Origin: Enterococcus florum
GTDB taxonomy: Bacteria; Bacillota; Bacilli; Lactobacillales; Enterococcaceae
NCBI RefSeq assembly: GCF_004309355.1
Contig: NZ_BJCC01000010.1
Span: forward strand, 62,001-126,000
Direction: 5' to 3'
Length of the DNA: 64,000 nucleotides
Part shown: positions 27,189 to 36,390 of the stretch, piece by piece
Position numbering within the stretch: position 1 is the stretch's first letter
Layout: each line of letters starts with the position of its first letter
Made by a program: the position numbers and the translations under genes
The notes under the pieces: model-generated
What the model saw: the letters and a program-made list of their open reading frames with translations, nothing else
Database searches by the model: none
Told to the model about the DNA's origin: nothing

Positions 27189-28076
27189 ACTATAGTACGT
27201 CTTAATCTTTATATCCTGATCGTAATTACCAAAGCCTTTACCAAATAGGGTACAGCCGCCAGCATTTTTAGCATCTTCTTTGACTTCTATGCGCAGAGTC
27301 CAAACTTCGCTTTGTGTTGGAATATCTTCGATGGTAATGTTTGATAACGGTTCGCCATCCATATTGGTTAGATGATTGCTGATCCGAATCGTTTTTAAAA
27401 TACCGTACTGATTTAGGTTGTCTGGATACCACTCGGGAGTCAGCTTTCCACGAATATCTGCAAAATCCCCGGGGCTTGTCCACGTTCCAAGCTCAACATC
27501 ATTTAAGTAAAAGGTGATATCAGAAGGCCAATTATTATTATGGAATGGAAATTCAGAAGAAATTTCCATAGAAATTTCGATCATTTCCGCCTTTTCATCT
27601 TCATTTAGATAATTCGGTGTTTGGTATTCCACAAAACCTTCTGTAAACCAAAGAATCCGCGCATCCATCCGACGAGTATCCATAAAGTATCTTGGCTCAT
27701 CCACTTTTCCAATAAATTCCTGCAGTGTTGCCAATCCACAAGTAGGCTTAATAGAGTAATTAGTGTAATGCCCAACAGGAATACAGGTTTCTTTAGTATC
27801 GAAGGCATTGAAAATCTTCTTCGGAAAATGAATGTCAATTTCATCGACGCGGAGGCTTGAAATTTTTCTTTGGGCAACCCGCTCTGTTCGAATAATATTC
27901 GCTTCCTCTAACTTTTTGATGTGCATCGTAACAATCGCGCTGCTCAAATGCAGCTTATCCGCAATTTCCTTCACGCTCAACTTGTCTTTTGAGAGCAGTT
28001 TGATGATATCAATGCGGACTTTGCTTGAGAGCGCTTCAAAAATTGGCAAAGATTCGTAAGAGATATCTATTTGCAT
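27186..28076 (-). CDS. ArsR-type regulator of the arabino-oligosaccharide operon
   Basis: The 296-residue protein starts with an ArsR-like winged helix at about residues 10-80 (SLPIFEALSSKVRIDIIKLL, SVKEIADKLHLSSAIVTMHI). A long C-terminal domain of over 200 residues follows, with Trp-rich, beta-strand-like character (YFMDTRRMDARILWF). It does not resemble a metal site and may bind a sugar. I start at ATG 28076, since AAAGGATG is correctly spaced; an ATG at 28094 overlaps that site. It is divergent from the sugar-binding protein gene, so control of the operon is a strong inference. Similar regulators occur with carbohydrate genes in Firmicutes; most ArsR proteins are only 90-120 residues. Confidence 0.8.
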   Translation of the reverse strand: MQIDISYESLPIFEALSSKVRIDIIKLLSKDKLSVKEIADKLHLSSAIVTMHIKKLEEANIIRTERVAQRKISSLRVDEIDIHFPKKIFNAFDTKETCIPVGHYTNYSIKPTCGLATLQEFIGKVDEPRYFMDTRRMDARILWFTEGFVEYQTPNYLNEDEKAEMIEISMEISSEFPFHNNNWPSDITFYLNDVELGTWTSPGDFADIRGKLTPEWYPDNLNQYGILKTIRISNHLTNMDGEPLSNITIEDIPTQSEVWTLRIEVKEDAKNAGGCTLFGKGFGNYDQDIKIKTYYS

Positions 28077-28111
28077 TAAGAGACATCCTTTCATATAGTT
28101 ATTATCTGCTT

Positions 28112-28222
28112 GTATATTAACATATTTATTAATGTATGTAAAATAGACAGTTGAATCGGTTCGTTAGTTAATATAAACATTAATGAAGCGCTATAAATAT
28201 TTTTATATATTAACAAAAATAT
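28112..28222. promoter_or_regulatory. ATTAACA-rich operator region
   Basis: The divergent intergenic region repeats an ATTAACA/TGTTAAT-like element. TATATTAACA occurs near 28112, TTAATATAAACATTAATG lies near 28168-28185, and TATATATTAACA near 28204-28214 lies just upstream of the -35 box. AT-rich palindromic half-sites of this type suit an ArsR-fold repressor. Confidence 0.45.
28183..28196. promoter_or_regulatory. Candidate cre site 1
   Basis: ATGAAGCGCTATAA resembles the CcpA consensus WTGAAARCGYTTWCWW in its left half and core. Weaker than site 2. Confidence 0.4.
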
Positions 28223-28224
28223 TG

Positions 28225-28253
28225 TTGACAGCGGTTTCTTTAAATTGTATTAT
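28225..28253 (+). promoter_or_regulatory. Promoter of the arabino-oligosaccharide operon
   Basis: Consensus TTGACA and TATTAT are separated by exactly 17 bases, placing transcription start near 28260. A strong promoter that would need repression. Confidence 0.8.
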
Positions 28254-28264
28254 TTGCGTAGAAG

Positions 28265-28283
28265 TTAAAAAGCGCTTACTTAA
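28265..28283. promoter_or_regulatory. Candidate cre site 2, just downstream of the start point
   Basis: TTAAAAAGCGCTTACTTAA has the central AAGCGCTT and flanks of a CcpA site. It begins about 5 bases after the predicted transcription start, a position where CcpA blocks elongation or initiation. Confidence 0.65.
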
Positions 28284-28359
28284 CGATGCACTATTTTATT
28301 TTGTTTTAAAGTTGAATGTTTCTATTCATTCAGAAAAAATTTAAAAAGGAGAATCATAA

Positions 28360-29640
28360 ATGAAACTGAAGAAATTTTTAATTGGGGCAGCTGCCTTTGC
28401 TTTGACCACTTCTCTACTCGCTGGGTGTGGGAACAAAGGGAAAGCTAGTGGTGATGGCGGAAGCGGAGACAAAACAACTTTAACGTTTTGGAACGGGTTC
28501 ACAGCGTCTGACGGAGAGATTTTGAAGGGAATCGTGGATACCTTCAATAAAGAAAATGATAAAAATATTACGATTGAAATGGATGTTATGACATGGGCAA
28601 ACTTGAATGAAAAATTACCGCCAGCAATTTCTGCGAAAAAGGCTCCAGATTTCGTTGCTTTGAATTTCGGTGATTTTGCTCAGTACGTGAAAAATGGAGC
28701 TGTTCAAGATTTGGGCGATTTTTGGGATTACGACGGTGTCGATAAGAGCGATTTTGTAGACACTGCATTAGATCTAGGAAAAGTGGAGAATAAACAATAC
28801 TTCATTCCAATGCAGGTACAAGGAATGTATATGTACTGGAACAGAGATTTATTCAAGGCAGCAGGTCTAGATGAGAATCAACCACCTCGCACATGGGATC
28901 AATTAGCAGAAATGGCACCGAAGTTAGCCGATTCTTCTAAAAATGTTCATGGCTTTATTTTCAACAAGGATGGTACTTGGCCATTATACAATTGGATGTT
29001 GGCAAATGGCGGTAAATTGGTCAATGACGACTACACCAAGTCTGAATTTGCTTCACCAGAAACATTGAAAACATTGGAAGCTATCCAAAAAATGATCCAT
29101 GATGATAAAGCAGGTCCAGAATCGATTTCAGGTGCTGAGATGGACAATGTGATGAATGCCAACCAATTAGCGATTGAGCTGAATGGACCATGGTTGAACA
29201 ATGGCTTGAAAGCCAATGAGATCAATTACAGTGTGACAACGATCCCACAAGGCAGTGAAGATGGCAAGAAGCAAGCCATTTTAGATGGTGTAGGCTACGC
29301 GATTCCTGCAAGTACCGATCCGAAGAAAAAAGAAGCGATTTACGAATTCTTGAAATATTGGAATTCAACCGAGATTGGTAAAAAATGGAGTATGGAAAAT
29401 GGTTTCCCTGCATACCTGAACTCTGTCAACGAAGATAAAGAAGTAAAAGAAGATCCAATCGTTTCAGAGCTGTCTAAACAAATGGATTTTGCAGAACCAT
29501 TCCTACCTGGATTTGAAAAACTGCCAACCATTAACAATGATATTATCAATCCGCTCATTGAGCGTTTGTTAGCAGGGGAAGATGCTGAAAAACTAATGAA
29601 AGAAGCAGACAAGAAGATCAACGAAGTACTTGCTGAGTAG
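28360..29640 (+). CDS. Sugar ABC transporter substrate-binding lipoprotein
   Basis: The 426-residue lipoprotein has a signal peptide with lipobox LLAGC (cysteine near residue 23), and a glycine/serine-rich linker follows. It is a family 1 solute-binding fold (MalE/MsmE type: TLTFWNGFTASDGEIL, YFIPMQVQGMYMYWN, ELNGPWLNNG). It binds oligosaccharides outside the cell. The context of two arabinofuranosidases and a GH43 enzyme points to arabino-oligosaccharides or arabinoxylo-oligosaccharides. It is the first gene of the operon behind a strong promoter, and two hairpins separate it from the permease genes, consistent with higher expression. Confidence 0.9.
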   Translation: MKLKKFLIGAAAFALTTSLLAGCGNKGKASGDGGSGDKTTLTFWNGFTASDGEILKGIVDTFNKENDKNITIEMDVMTWANLNEKLPPAISAKKAPDFVALNFGDFAQYVKNGAVQDLGDFWDYDGVDKSDFVDTALDLGKVENKQYFIPMQVQGMYMYWNRDLFKAAGLDENQPPRTWDQLAEMAPKLADSSKNVHGFIFNKDGTWPLYNWMLANGGKLVNDDYTKSEFASPETLKTLEAIQKMIHDDKAGPESISGAEMDNVMNANQLAIELNGPWLNNGLKANEINYSVTTIPQGSEDGKKQAILDGVGYAIPASTDPKKKEAIYEFLKYWNSTEIGKKWSMENGFPAYLNSVNEDKEVKEDPIVSELSKQMDFAEPFLPGFEKLPTINNDIINPLIERLLAGEDAEKLMKEADKKINEVLAE

Positions 29641-29657
29641 TTTTCAAGCAATTCAGA

Positions 29658-29729
29658 AGTCAACACCGACAAGTTTTTGATTGTCGATGTTGACTTTCAA
29701 ATGACTCTTTTCTTGGTGATGAAAAGAGT
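29658..29729 (+). other. Two tandem hairpins between binding protein and permease genes
   Basis: Hairpin 1 pairs 29658-29672 with 29681-29695 (15 bp, one mismatch). Hairpin 2 pairs ACTCTTTTC at 29704-29712 with GAAAAGAGT at 29721-29729 (perfect 9 bp). Neither has a proper T run, so mRNA processing or stabilisation is more likely than full termination. Confidence 0.7.
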
Positions 29730-29756
29730 AAACGAATCAATCTAGGGGGAGACATA

Positions 29757-30665
29757 ATGAACCAAGGGAAACATGGACTGCTGACCTATTGGAACAAACC
29801 GAATCATGCAGCATATCTTTTCTTGCTGCCATCCTTTTTAATTCTTTTATTGTTTACTGTTATCCCATTAATCGGGACCTTTGTTTTAAGCTTTACCAAC
29901 ATGAATATTTTCTTCACGAGCAAAGATTTTGTCGGCTTGGATAACTTTAATCGGGTCTTTCAAGACCCCCGGGCAGTCAACTCGTTTATCCACTCACTGT
30001 ACTTTACCTTGTTGGAAACGCCTGCCCAAATTATTGTCGGTTTACTCTTTGCAGTGGTTCTTTCAAGAAACACATTCTTTAATCGTTTTTGTCGATCGAC
30101 CTTTTATATTCCTGTCATTTGTTCGTTGACATCAATTGCCATTATTTTTTCCATGCTTTTAGATCCGAATATTGGTGCGATTCCATACTTGTTCACTCAA
30201 CTAGGCATGGAGACCCCGCAATTTTTCCGCGATCCAACTTTGGCGATGCCGACGGTTGCATTCATGACGGTGTGGAAAAACTTTGGGGTGACTATGACGA
30301 TTCTCTTAACAGCGATTCAAGGAATTTCACCTTCCTTGTATGAGTCAGCAGAGATGGATGGGGCCACAAAGAATCAGCAATTTTTCAACATAACGTTGCC
30401 GCAAATAGTGCCTTCGCTAGGCTTTTGTATTTTGACCAACTTTATTGGATCAATGCAGGTCTTTGACCAAGTTTACGTAGCGACTGCCGGCGGCCCGCAG
30501 TTTAAGACAGAAACGGCTGTTCAATACATCTATTCTCGAGGCTTTACCGCACCTTATGAATTAGGTTATGCCTCAGCATTATCAAGTGTCCTTTTTGTGA
30601 TCATTGCTGTATTAGCAGTTTCTATCAACTTGTATATGTCACGTAAAGAAAAACAAATGAGATAG
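29757..30665 (+). CDS. Sugar ABC transporter permease (MalF/AraP type)
   Basis: The 302-residue permease has six predicted membrane segments and the EAA loop (LYESAEMDGATKNQQFFNITLP), which docks to the ATPase. AGGGGGAG precedes the start. Together with the next gene it forms the heterodimeric channel for the oligosaccharide. It resembles the AraP/MsmF group. The final residues (SRKEKQM) are cytoplasmic. Confidence 0.92.
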   Translation: MNQGKHGLLTYWNKPNHAAYLFLLPSFLILLLFTVIPLIGTFVLSFTNMNIFFTSKDFVGLDNFNRVFQDPRAVNSFIHSLYFTLLETPAQIIVGLLFAVVLSRNTFFNRFCRSTFYIPVICSLTSIAIIFSMLLDPNIGAIPYLFTQLGMETPQFFRDPTLAMPTVAFMTVWKNFGVTMTILLTAIQGISPSLYESAEMDGATKNQQFFNITLPQIVPSLGFCILTNFIGSMQVFDQVYVATAGGPQFKTETAVQYIYSRGFTAPYELGYASALSSVLFVIIAVLAVSINLYMSRKEKQMR

Positions 30666-30678
30666 GAGGAGAAAGGAC

Positions 30679-31536
30679 ATGGAAGCTTCTACAGCGATTA
30701 AACCAATTTCAAAAAAGAAGCAAAAGACCAAACAAATTGTGGGAAAACTAATTCTTTGTATAGTGATTTTATTAGTTGCTTTTCCCTTCCTATGGCTTTT
30801 GATTTCTTCCTTTAAATATGAGAAAGACATTATTTCCTTTCCACCAAAGATTTTCGCTGATCGTTATACTTTGGAAAACTATACCAAGGTGTGGACGACT
30901 ATCCCATTAATGGATTACATCAAAAATACGGTGATCTTCGCAGGGGGTGTTGTGATCACTTCCGTATTCTTTGATTCATTGGCCGGTTATGCCTTTGCCC
31001 GAATGCACTTTAAAGGGAAATCAGCCTTCTTTTATTTCGTCATGATCACCATGATGATCCCGTTCCAAGTATTCATGATCCCCCTTTATATGGAAGTTAA
31101 TTTCTTAGGAATCATTGACAGCTATCCTGGATTGATTATTCCGCGAATGACGACTGCTTTTGGTATTTTCATGATGCGATCCTTCTTTATCACCTTGCCA
31201 AAGGATTTGGAAGAAGCAGCACGAATTGATGGGTTAAACGAATTTAGTATCTTCTTGAAAATCATGTTGCCGTTAAGCAAACCGACCATGCTGTCACTAG
31301 GAATTTTTACTTTGATGAACAGCTGGAATGATCTATTGTATCCATTGATTATGACGACCAGTTCAAAAATGCGCACGTTGCCGGCTGGACTTGCGTTGTT
31401 TACCGGACAAAATATTTCCTTCTATGGACCGGTAATGGCGGGAACCGTGATCTCGATGCTACCGCTTTTGATTATTTACATGTTTGCGCAAAAATATTTT
31501 GTTCAAAGTACTGCCATGTCAGGAATGAAAGAATAG
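30679..31536 (+). CDS. Sugar ABC transporter permease (MalG/AraQ type)
   Basis: The 285-residue permease has six membrane segments and EAA loop LEEAARIDGLNEFSIFLKIMLP. The ATG follows AGGAGGAG. It is the second channel subunit, placed 13 bases after the first, as in AraPQ and MsmFG. The short C-terminal tail (FVQSTAMSGMKE) matches the family. Confidence 0.92.
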   Translation: MEASTAIKPISKKKQKTKQIVGKLILCIVILLVAFPFLWLLISSFKYEKDIISFPPKIFADRYTLENYTKVWTTIPLMDYIKNTVIFAGGVVITSVFFDSLAGYAFARMHFKGKSAFFYFVMITMMIPFQVFMIPLYMEVNFLGIIDSYPGLIIPRMTTAFGIFMMRSFFITLPKDLEEAARIDGLNEFSIFLKIMLPLSKPTMLSLGIFTLMNSWNDLLYPLIMTTSSKMRTLPAGLALFTGQNISFYGPVMAGTVISMLPLLIIYMFAQKYFVQSTAMSGMKE

Positions 31537-31548
31537 AAGGAAAAAGAA

Positions 31549-32118
31549 ATGAGATTAGTAGAGACAAGGGTTTACGCATTTTTAATGCTTATTACGGATT
31601 ACATTTTAATCGGAATTTTATGGGTAGTCGGTTGTTTACCACTAGTGACCTTTGTGGCATCCTGCAACGGAATCGCGTACACCATGCGGCAGTGGCACGG
31701 ACAAGGATCAGGAGAAATTTTACGGAATTACTGGACTGGCTTCAAACGGCAATTGTCATTGTCGCTTTTGGTTAGTTTGCTGTATCTCAGTCTGTATTTC
31801 GTCAGTGATTCAAATGTACAGCAACTGCAAGGCGGATTATCAAACCAATGGTTGGCAGTGATCTATCTGATGTCTCTGATTGTTAGCATAAGCTTGCTGT
31901 TTCGGATTATTTGGCAGATGACAGGCGAGCGGCAATCCTGGCAGTCTGTTTTACGAGCTGCAGTCTTTAGTGTAATGACCTATTTTTTATCTAATCTATT
32001 GGTCGTAGGAATCACACTTTTGTTTATTGGCTTGGTCTTTGTTTTTCCGCCTTTTATCTTTCTATTCGCGGGCGGCTATTGGAAACTAATTCAATTAGGA
32101 TTGGCGCAAAAATTTTAA
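31549..32118 (+). CDS. YesL/DUF624 membrane protein
   Basis: The 189-residue membrane protein has about four to five hydrophobic segments and matches DUF624 (YesL): an N-terminal DYILIGILWVVGCLPLVT stretch and a cytoplasmic GSGEILRNYWTGFKR segment. YesL proteins sit in operons for plant polysaccharide uptake in Bacillus and lactic acid bacteria; their role is unknown, possibly as a transporter accessory. It starts 12 bases after the second permease and is followed by the first GH51 gene. Confidence 0.8.
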   Translation: MRLVETRVYAFLMLITDYILIGILWVVGCLPLVTFVASCNGIAYTMRQWHGQGSGEILRNYWTGFKRQLSLSLLVSLLYLSLYFVSDSNVQQLQGGLSNQWLAVIYLMSLIVSISLLFRIIWQMTGERQSWQSVLRAAVFSVMTYFLSNLLVVGITLLFIGLVFVFPPFIFLFAGGYWKLIQLGLAQKF

Positions 32119-32134
32119 CATTGAGGTTTATAAC

Positions 32135-33655
32135 ATGAAAACAACACTTACAGCACGAAAAAAATTTACGATTGGTGAAATTAGCTCGCGCTTATTTGGT
32201 TCTTTTGTCGAGCATATGGGGAGTGTCGTTTATACCGGAATCTATGAACCGGGACACGCAACTGCTGATGAAAATGGCTTTCGTCAAGACGTGATGAAAT
32301 TGATCAAAGAGTTAGATTTAGGCGTGATTCGTTATCCTGGAGGAAATTTTACATCGGGGTATGACTGGAAGGATACGATTGGACCGATTGAGCAACGTAC
32401 GCGAAAAATCGATATTGCTTGGCGGGCAATTGAGCCAAATACATTTGGTATCCATGAATTTATGAAGTGGGTGGAGCAGACAGGTGCTGAGCCGATATTT
32501 ACCATTAATTTAGGGACTAAGGGAATTGATGATGCCCGAGATATTGTTGAGTATTGTAATTTTTCCGGAGGAACCTATTGGAGTGATCTGCGTCAACAAA
32601 ATGGTGCTGTTGACCCATTCGGGATTAAACTTTGGTGTCTAGGCAACGAGTTAGACGGTCCTTGGCAGATTGGAACAAAGCAGCCTGAGGAATATGGGCG
32701 GATAGCCAATGAAGCAGCCAAAGCGATGAAATGGGTGGATGACACCATCGAAACGGTCTTAGTCGGCAGCTCTACACCACGTTTAGCTAGTTATCCAGAA
32801 TGGGATCGATTAGTTTTAGAAGCGGCTTATGAGAACGTCGATTACCTTGCTCTCCACAATTATATTGATAAGTATGACGAGGACGATTTGACGCGTCCGC
32901 CAAAAACAGAGCGTGACGATACACCGACCTATTTGGCTAAATCAAAACGCTTTGATCGTCAAATCGAAGAAATCATCGCCACCTGCGATTATGTCAAGGC
33001 GTTGAAACGCAGCGATAAAACGATGTACTTAGCCTTTGACGAGTGGAACGTCCATGCGCAACCAGAAAAAGAGAACCAACCTTTTGAGGTGGGCAGCCCA
33101 ATTGATTGGTGTCAGTTTACGATGGAGGATACACTCTTGTTTGGTTCATTAGGTCTAGCCATTTTGCGCCATGCAGATCGAGTGAAAATCGGGTGTCAAT
33201 CGCTACTGGTTAACACCATCCCATTGATCTTGACGGATGCGGGCGGCGATTGCTGGGTGAATCCAACCTATTATGTAATGGAGCAGCTCTCGAATTATGC
33301 CAAAGGGGAAGTCCTGCAGACACAATTTTCAGGTCCAACATACGACGTGAATAAGATCAAGCAGGTAGAGTACGTGGATACCTGTTTAGTGAATAACGAA
33401 GAAGAATTGGTATTATTTTTAGTCAATCGTTCTGAAGAAGAACAGCTTGTGGAAGTCGATCATGATTTTGATCAGAAACTTTCACTAATCGAACATCGCT
33501 ATATTGGCGGGTATGAGTTACAGGACAAAAACAGTCGTGACAATCAAAAGCATATTCAACCGCAAACAGTAGCGAATCGCGTCACACTAAATGATGGAAA
33601 AGTAGAAGCGAGGATTCCGAGCTATTCATGGAACATGCTTCGAATGAAGAAATAA
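32135..33655 (+). CDS. abfA: GH51 alpha-L-arabinofuranosidase (A)
   Basis: The 506-residue protein has no signal peptide, so it acts inside the cell on imported oligosaccharides, removing terminal arabinofuranosyl groups. The retaining GH51 residues are visible: acid/base Glu172 in LGNELDG and nucleophile Glu303 in FDEWN. The N-terminal barrel carries GSFVEHMGSVVYTGIYEPG and the C-terminus is a beta domain. Length is typical. It is quite different in sequence from the second GH51 enzyme of the operon, so the two probably have different linkage preferences. Confidence 0.92.
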   Translation: MKTTLTARKKFTIGEISSRLFGSFVEHMGSVVYTGIYEPGHATADENGFRQDVMKLIKELDLGVIRYPGGNFTSGYDWKDTIGPIEQRTRKIDIAWRAIEPNTFGIHEFMKWVEQTGAEPIFTINLGTKGIDDARDIVEYCNFSGGTYWSDLRQQNGAVDPFGIKLWCLGNELDGPWQIGTKQPEEYGRIANEAAKAMKWVDDTIETVLVGSSTPRLASYPEWDRLVLEAAYENVDYLALHNYIDKYDEDDLTRPPKTERDDTPTYLAKSKRFDRQIEEIIATCDYVKALKRSDKTMYLAFDEWNVHAQPEKENQPFEVGSPIDWCQFTMEDTLLFGSLGLAILRHADRVKIGCQSLLVNTIPLILTDAGGDCWVNPTYYVMEQLSNYAKGEVLQTQFSGPTYDVNKIKQVEYVDTCLVNNEEELVLFLVNRSEEEQLVEVDHDFDQKLSLIEHRYIGGYELQDKNSRDNQKHIQPQTVANRVTLNDGKVEARIPSYSWNMLRMKK

Positions 33656-33668
33656 GGTAGGGGTAGAG

Positions 33669-34622
33669 ATGAAGATGGAGGGACACTATAACAATCCAAT
33701 TGTATTGCAGCGAGCTGATCCATGGGTATATAAACACACAGATGGTTATTACTATTTTACCGGCTCGGTTCCAGGGTATCAGGAAATAGAAGTTCGGCGG
33801 GCAAAGAGCTTGAATGAGTTAGCGGATGCTGAGCGACACAATGTTTGGCAAGCTCATGAGACTGGACCATTGAGTCGACTGATTTGGGCACCTGAAATTC
33901 ATTTTATCCGAGGAAAATGGTATATCTATTTTGCAGCCAGCGATAATGAAAAAATTCGCGACGAACACCATCACCATCGCATGTTCGTCATAGAAAACAG
34001 CAGTCCGAACCCTTTTGAAGGAGAGTGGGTAGAAAAAGGGCAAATCAAGACCCAACAAGAGAGTTTTAGTTTAGATGGAACAGTTTTTACTCATCGGAAC
34101 GAGCTTTATTATGTGTGGGCGCAATTAGGTCCTGCGATTCCAGGAAATTCTAATTTGTATTTATCGAAAATGGAAAACCCTTGGACACTAACTGGGAAAG
34201 AATTATTGCTGTCTATTCCAGAGTATGATTGGGAAAAAGTAGGCTTTAAGGTCAATGAAGGGCCAGCAGCGATTCAACGCAATGGCAAAGTATTTATTAC
34301 CTATTCGGCAAGCGCTACGGACGAAAATTACTGTATGGGATTATTGTGGGCAGATGAGAATAGCGATTTGCTAGATGGATACAGCTGGCAGAAAAATCCA
34401 GTTCCTGTTTTTGAGACATCTGAAGAAAATAAACTTTTTGGACCGGGACACAATTCCTTTACCGTTTCAGAAGATGGCAGTCAAGACTTGATTATCTATC
34501 ATGCTCGACCAGAAAAAAATCATTCTGGCGATCCTTTAGATAACCCCAATCGCCATGCTCATGTACAGGCTTTTACGTGGGATGAACAAGGCTTTCCTGT
34601 TTTTGGGATACCGGGAGAATAG
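33669..34622 (+). CDS. GH43 family glycosidase
   Basis: The 317-residue five-bladed beta-propeller enzyme has an aspartate base at residue 17 (RADPWV), the WAPEIHF strand, the pKa-tuning aspartate in FSLDGTVF and the acid glutamate in VNEGPAA. There is no signal peptide, so it is intracellular. GH43 enzymes of this type act as alpha-L-arabinofuranosidases, exo-arabinanases or beta-xylosidases; the sequence alone does not separate these. Between two GH51 genes, debranching or degrading arabino-oligosaccharides is the best guess. Confidence 0.88.
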   Translation: MKMEGHYNNPIVLQRADPWVYKHTDGYYYFTGSVPGYQEIEVRRAKSLNELADAERHNVWQAHETGPLSRLIWAPEIHFIRGKWYIYFAASDNEKIRDEHHHHRMFVIENSSPNPFEGEWVEKGQIKTQQESFSLDGTVFTHRNELYYVWAQLGPAIPGNSNLYLSKMENPWTLTGKELLLSIPEYDWEKVGFKVNEGPAAIQRNGKVFITYSASATDENYCMGLLWADENSDLLDGYSWQKNPVPVFETSEENKLFGPGHNSFTVSEDGSQDLIIYHARPEKNHSGDPLDNPNRHAHVQAFTWDEQGFPVFGIPGE

Positions 34623-34656
34623 AAAATCTGAGAACTTAGTCAGAAAGGACAATCAA

Positions 34657-36096
34657 ATGAAAATCTTAACGAAGAAAAAAGGACCTAAAATCAGCAAATA
34701 CATTTATGGTCATTTTGCAGAACATTTGGGACGTTGCGTCTACGAAGGAATTTATGTTGGAAAAGACTCTGACATACCGAACGTAAATGGGATGCGGACT
34801 GACGTGGTAGAGGCGCTAAAAAATATTGATATTCCTGTGCTGCGCTGGCCAGGCGGATGCTTTGCGGATGAATACCATTGGAAAGATGGGATCGGTGCGC
34901 TGGAAAGTCGCAAAACAATCGTTAACACTCACTGGGGTGGTGTGACTGAGACGAATCATTTTGGCACCCACGAATTTTTTGAGTTGGTGCGGCAGCTAGA
35001 ATGTGAAGCCTACGTAAATGGCAACGTGGGTAGCGGCACCGTTCAAGAAATGTCTGAATGGGTGGAATACATCACGATGGGTGGCACTTCTCCAATGGCG
35101 GATTGGCGCCGTAAAAATGGACAAGATGAGCCTTGGAAGATGGAGTTCTTCGGCGTCGGCAATGAAAACTGGGGCTGTGGCGGGAATATGCGTCCAGAAT
35201 ATTATGCAGACCTTTATCGCCGTTACCAAACCTATGTCCGCCAATATGGCGATGACAAGATTTATAAAATCGCCGGTGGCGCCAACGTTGATGATTACAA
35301 TTGGACAGAAGTATTAATGAAAAATGCCCATTCGATGATGGATGGCTTAAGCCTGCACTACTATGTTCATCCTCAAGGCTGGGAGAAAAAGGGCAGTGCG
35401 CTAGACTTTGATGAGGCAGAATGGTTCGTTACCTGTGAAAAGGCTGACCACATGGATGAATTAATCACCCGCCATAGTGCAATCATGGATCAATACGATC
35501 CAGAAAAACGTATCGGTATTATTGTCGATGAATGGGGGACTTGGTTCAACGTGGAGCCCGGTACCAATCCTGGTTTCTTGTACCAGCAAAATACGATTCG
35601 CGATGCCATGGTGGCAGCGATCACTTTGAATATTTTCCACAAGCATGCGGAGCGGGTCTATATGACGAATATTGCGCAGACAGTCAATGTGCTGCAGGCG
35701 ATGATTTTGACAGAAGGCGACAAAATGGTGAAAACGCCTAGCTATCATGTGTTTGATTTGTACAAAGTCCATCAGGATGCGGAACGGATCGACAGCTACG
35801 GCGACGACTTGCCACAGACGATGACACACACTGTTTCGAAAAAAGAAAACATCGTGAATCTATCTCTTTGCAATTACGCCGTTACTGGCAGCGAACAAGT
35901 GATCGTTGATTTTGAAGAGGTGAAGAACGTTAAAAGCGCTCGCTACATTGTTGGAGACAAAATGAACGCCCATAACGATTTTGACCATCCAGAGGATATT
36001 GTTATCAAAGAATTCAGTGACTTTGCCTTGGAAGGCAGTACCTTGAAAGCAACAGTACCGGCAATGAGTGTTATTACTCTACAATTCGAGGTGTAG
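34657..36096 (+). CDS. GH51 alpha-L-arabinofuranosidase (B)
   Basis: The 479-residue intracellular enzyme has acid/base Glu170 in GNENWGCGG and nucleophile Glu292 in VDEWGTW. N-terminal features include [19 protein letters not shown] and [18 protein letters not shown] chose ATG 34657, which follows AAAGGA; a longer frame from 34555 overlaps the GH43 gene. The GNENWGCGG form marks the other large GH51 subgroup compared with enzyme A. It carries its own C-terminal beta domain. Confidence 0.92.
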   Translation: MKILTKKKGPKISKYIYGHFAEHLGRCVYEGIYVGKDSDIPNVNGMRTDVVEALKNIDIPVLRWPGGCFADEYHWKDGIGALESRKTIVNTHWGGVTETNHFGTHEFFELVRQLECEAYVNGNVGSGTVQEMSEWVEYITMGGTSPMADWRRKNGQDEPWKMEFFGVGNENWGCGGNMRPEYYADLYRRYQTYVRQYGDDKIYKIAGGANVDDYNWTEVLMKNAHSMMDGLSLHYYVHPQGWEKKGSALDFDEAEWFVTCEKADHMDELITRHSAIMDQYDPEKRIGIIVDEWGTWFNVEPGTNPGFLYQQNTIRDAMVAAITLNIFHKHAERVYMTNIAQTVNVLQAMILTEGDKMVKTPSYHVFDLYKVHQDAERIDSYGDDLPQTMTHTVSKKENIVNLSLCNYAVTGSEQVIVDFEEVKNVKSARYIVGDKMNAHNDFDHPEDIVIKEFSDFALEGSTLKATVPAMSVITLQFEV

Positions 36097-36099
36097 CAG

Positions 36100-36342
36100 A
36101 TGGCTTGCGTTGGCTGCGAAATCAAAGAAGAAGCTCAGAATATGGATATTCAAGCGTTGATCGAAGAGCAGCTAGCTTTAGAGCAGCACCTCGCCCCCGA
36201 GAAGCTTTTTCAGAAGCGGATACAGACCTGCGAGCAATGTCTATTTCGTTCATTGCACACCTGTACTAAATGCGGCTGCTTCTACGAATTTCGCGCCCAT
36301 CTTGCCAATAAGAAATGCCCAGCTGCACGTTGGGAGGAATAA
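36100..36342 (+). CDS. DUF6171-like small Cys-rich protein
   Basis: The 80-residue protein has eight cysteines, in the patterns C-V-G-C at the start, C-x-x-C (CEQC) and C-x-x-C-x-C (CTKCGC), then NKKCPAARW. It looks like the DUF6171 family, a small probable zinc-binding protein of unknown role. It starts 3 bases after GH51 B, and its ribosome binding site (GAGGTG) lies inside the end of that gene, so it is translationally coupled to it. I see no direct reason for it in sugar use. Confidence 0.65.
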   Translation: MACVGCEIKEEAQNMDIQALIEEQLALEQHLAPEKLFQKRIQTCEQCLFRSLHTCTKCGCFYEFRAHLANKKCPAARWEE

Positions 36343-36390
36343 GAACACTTGATAGAGCAATCATAGAAAGAACGAAAAGAGGAATTTAGA

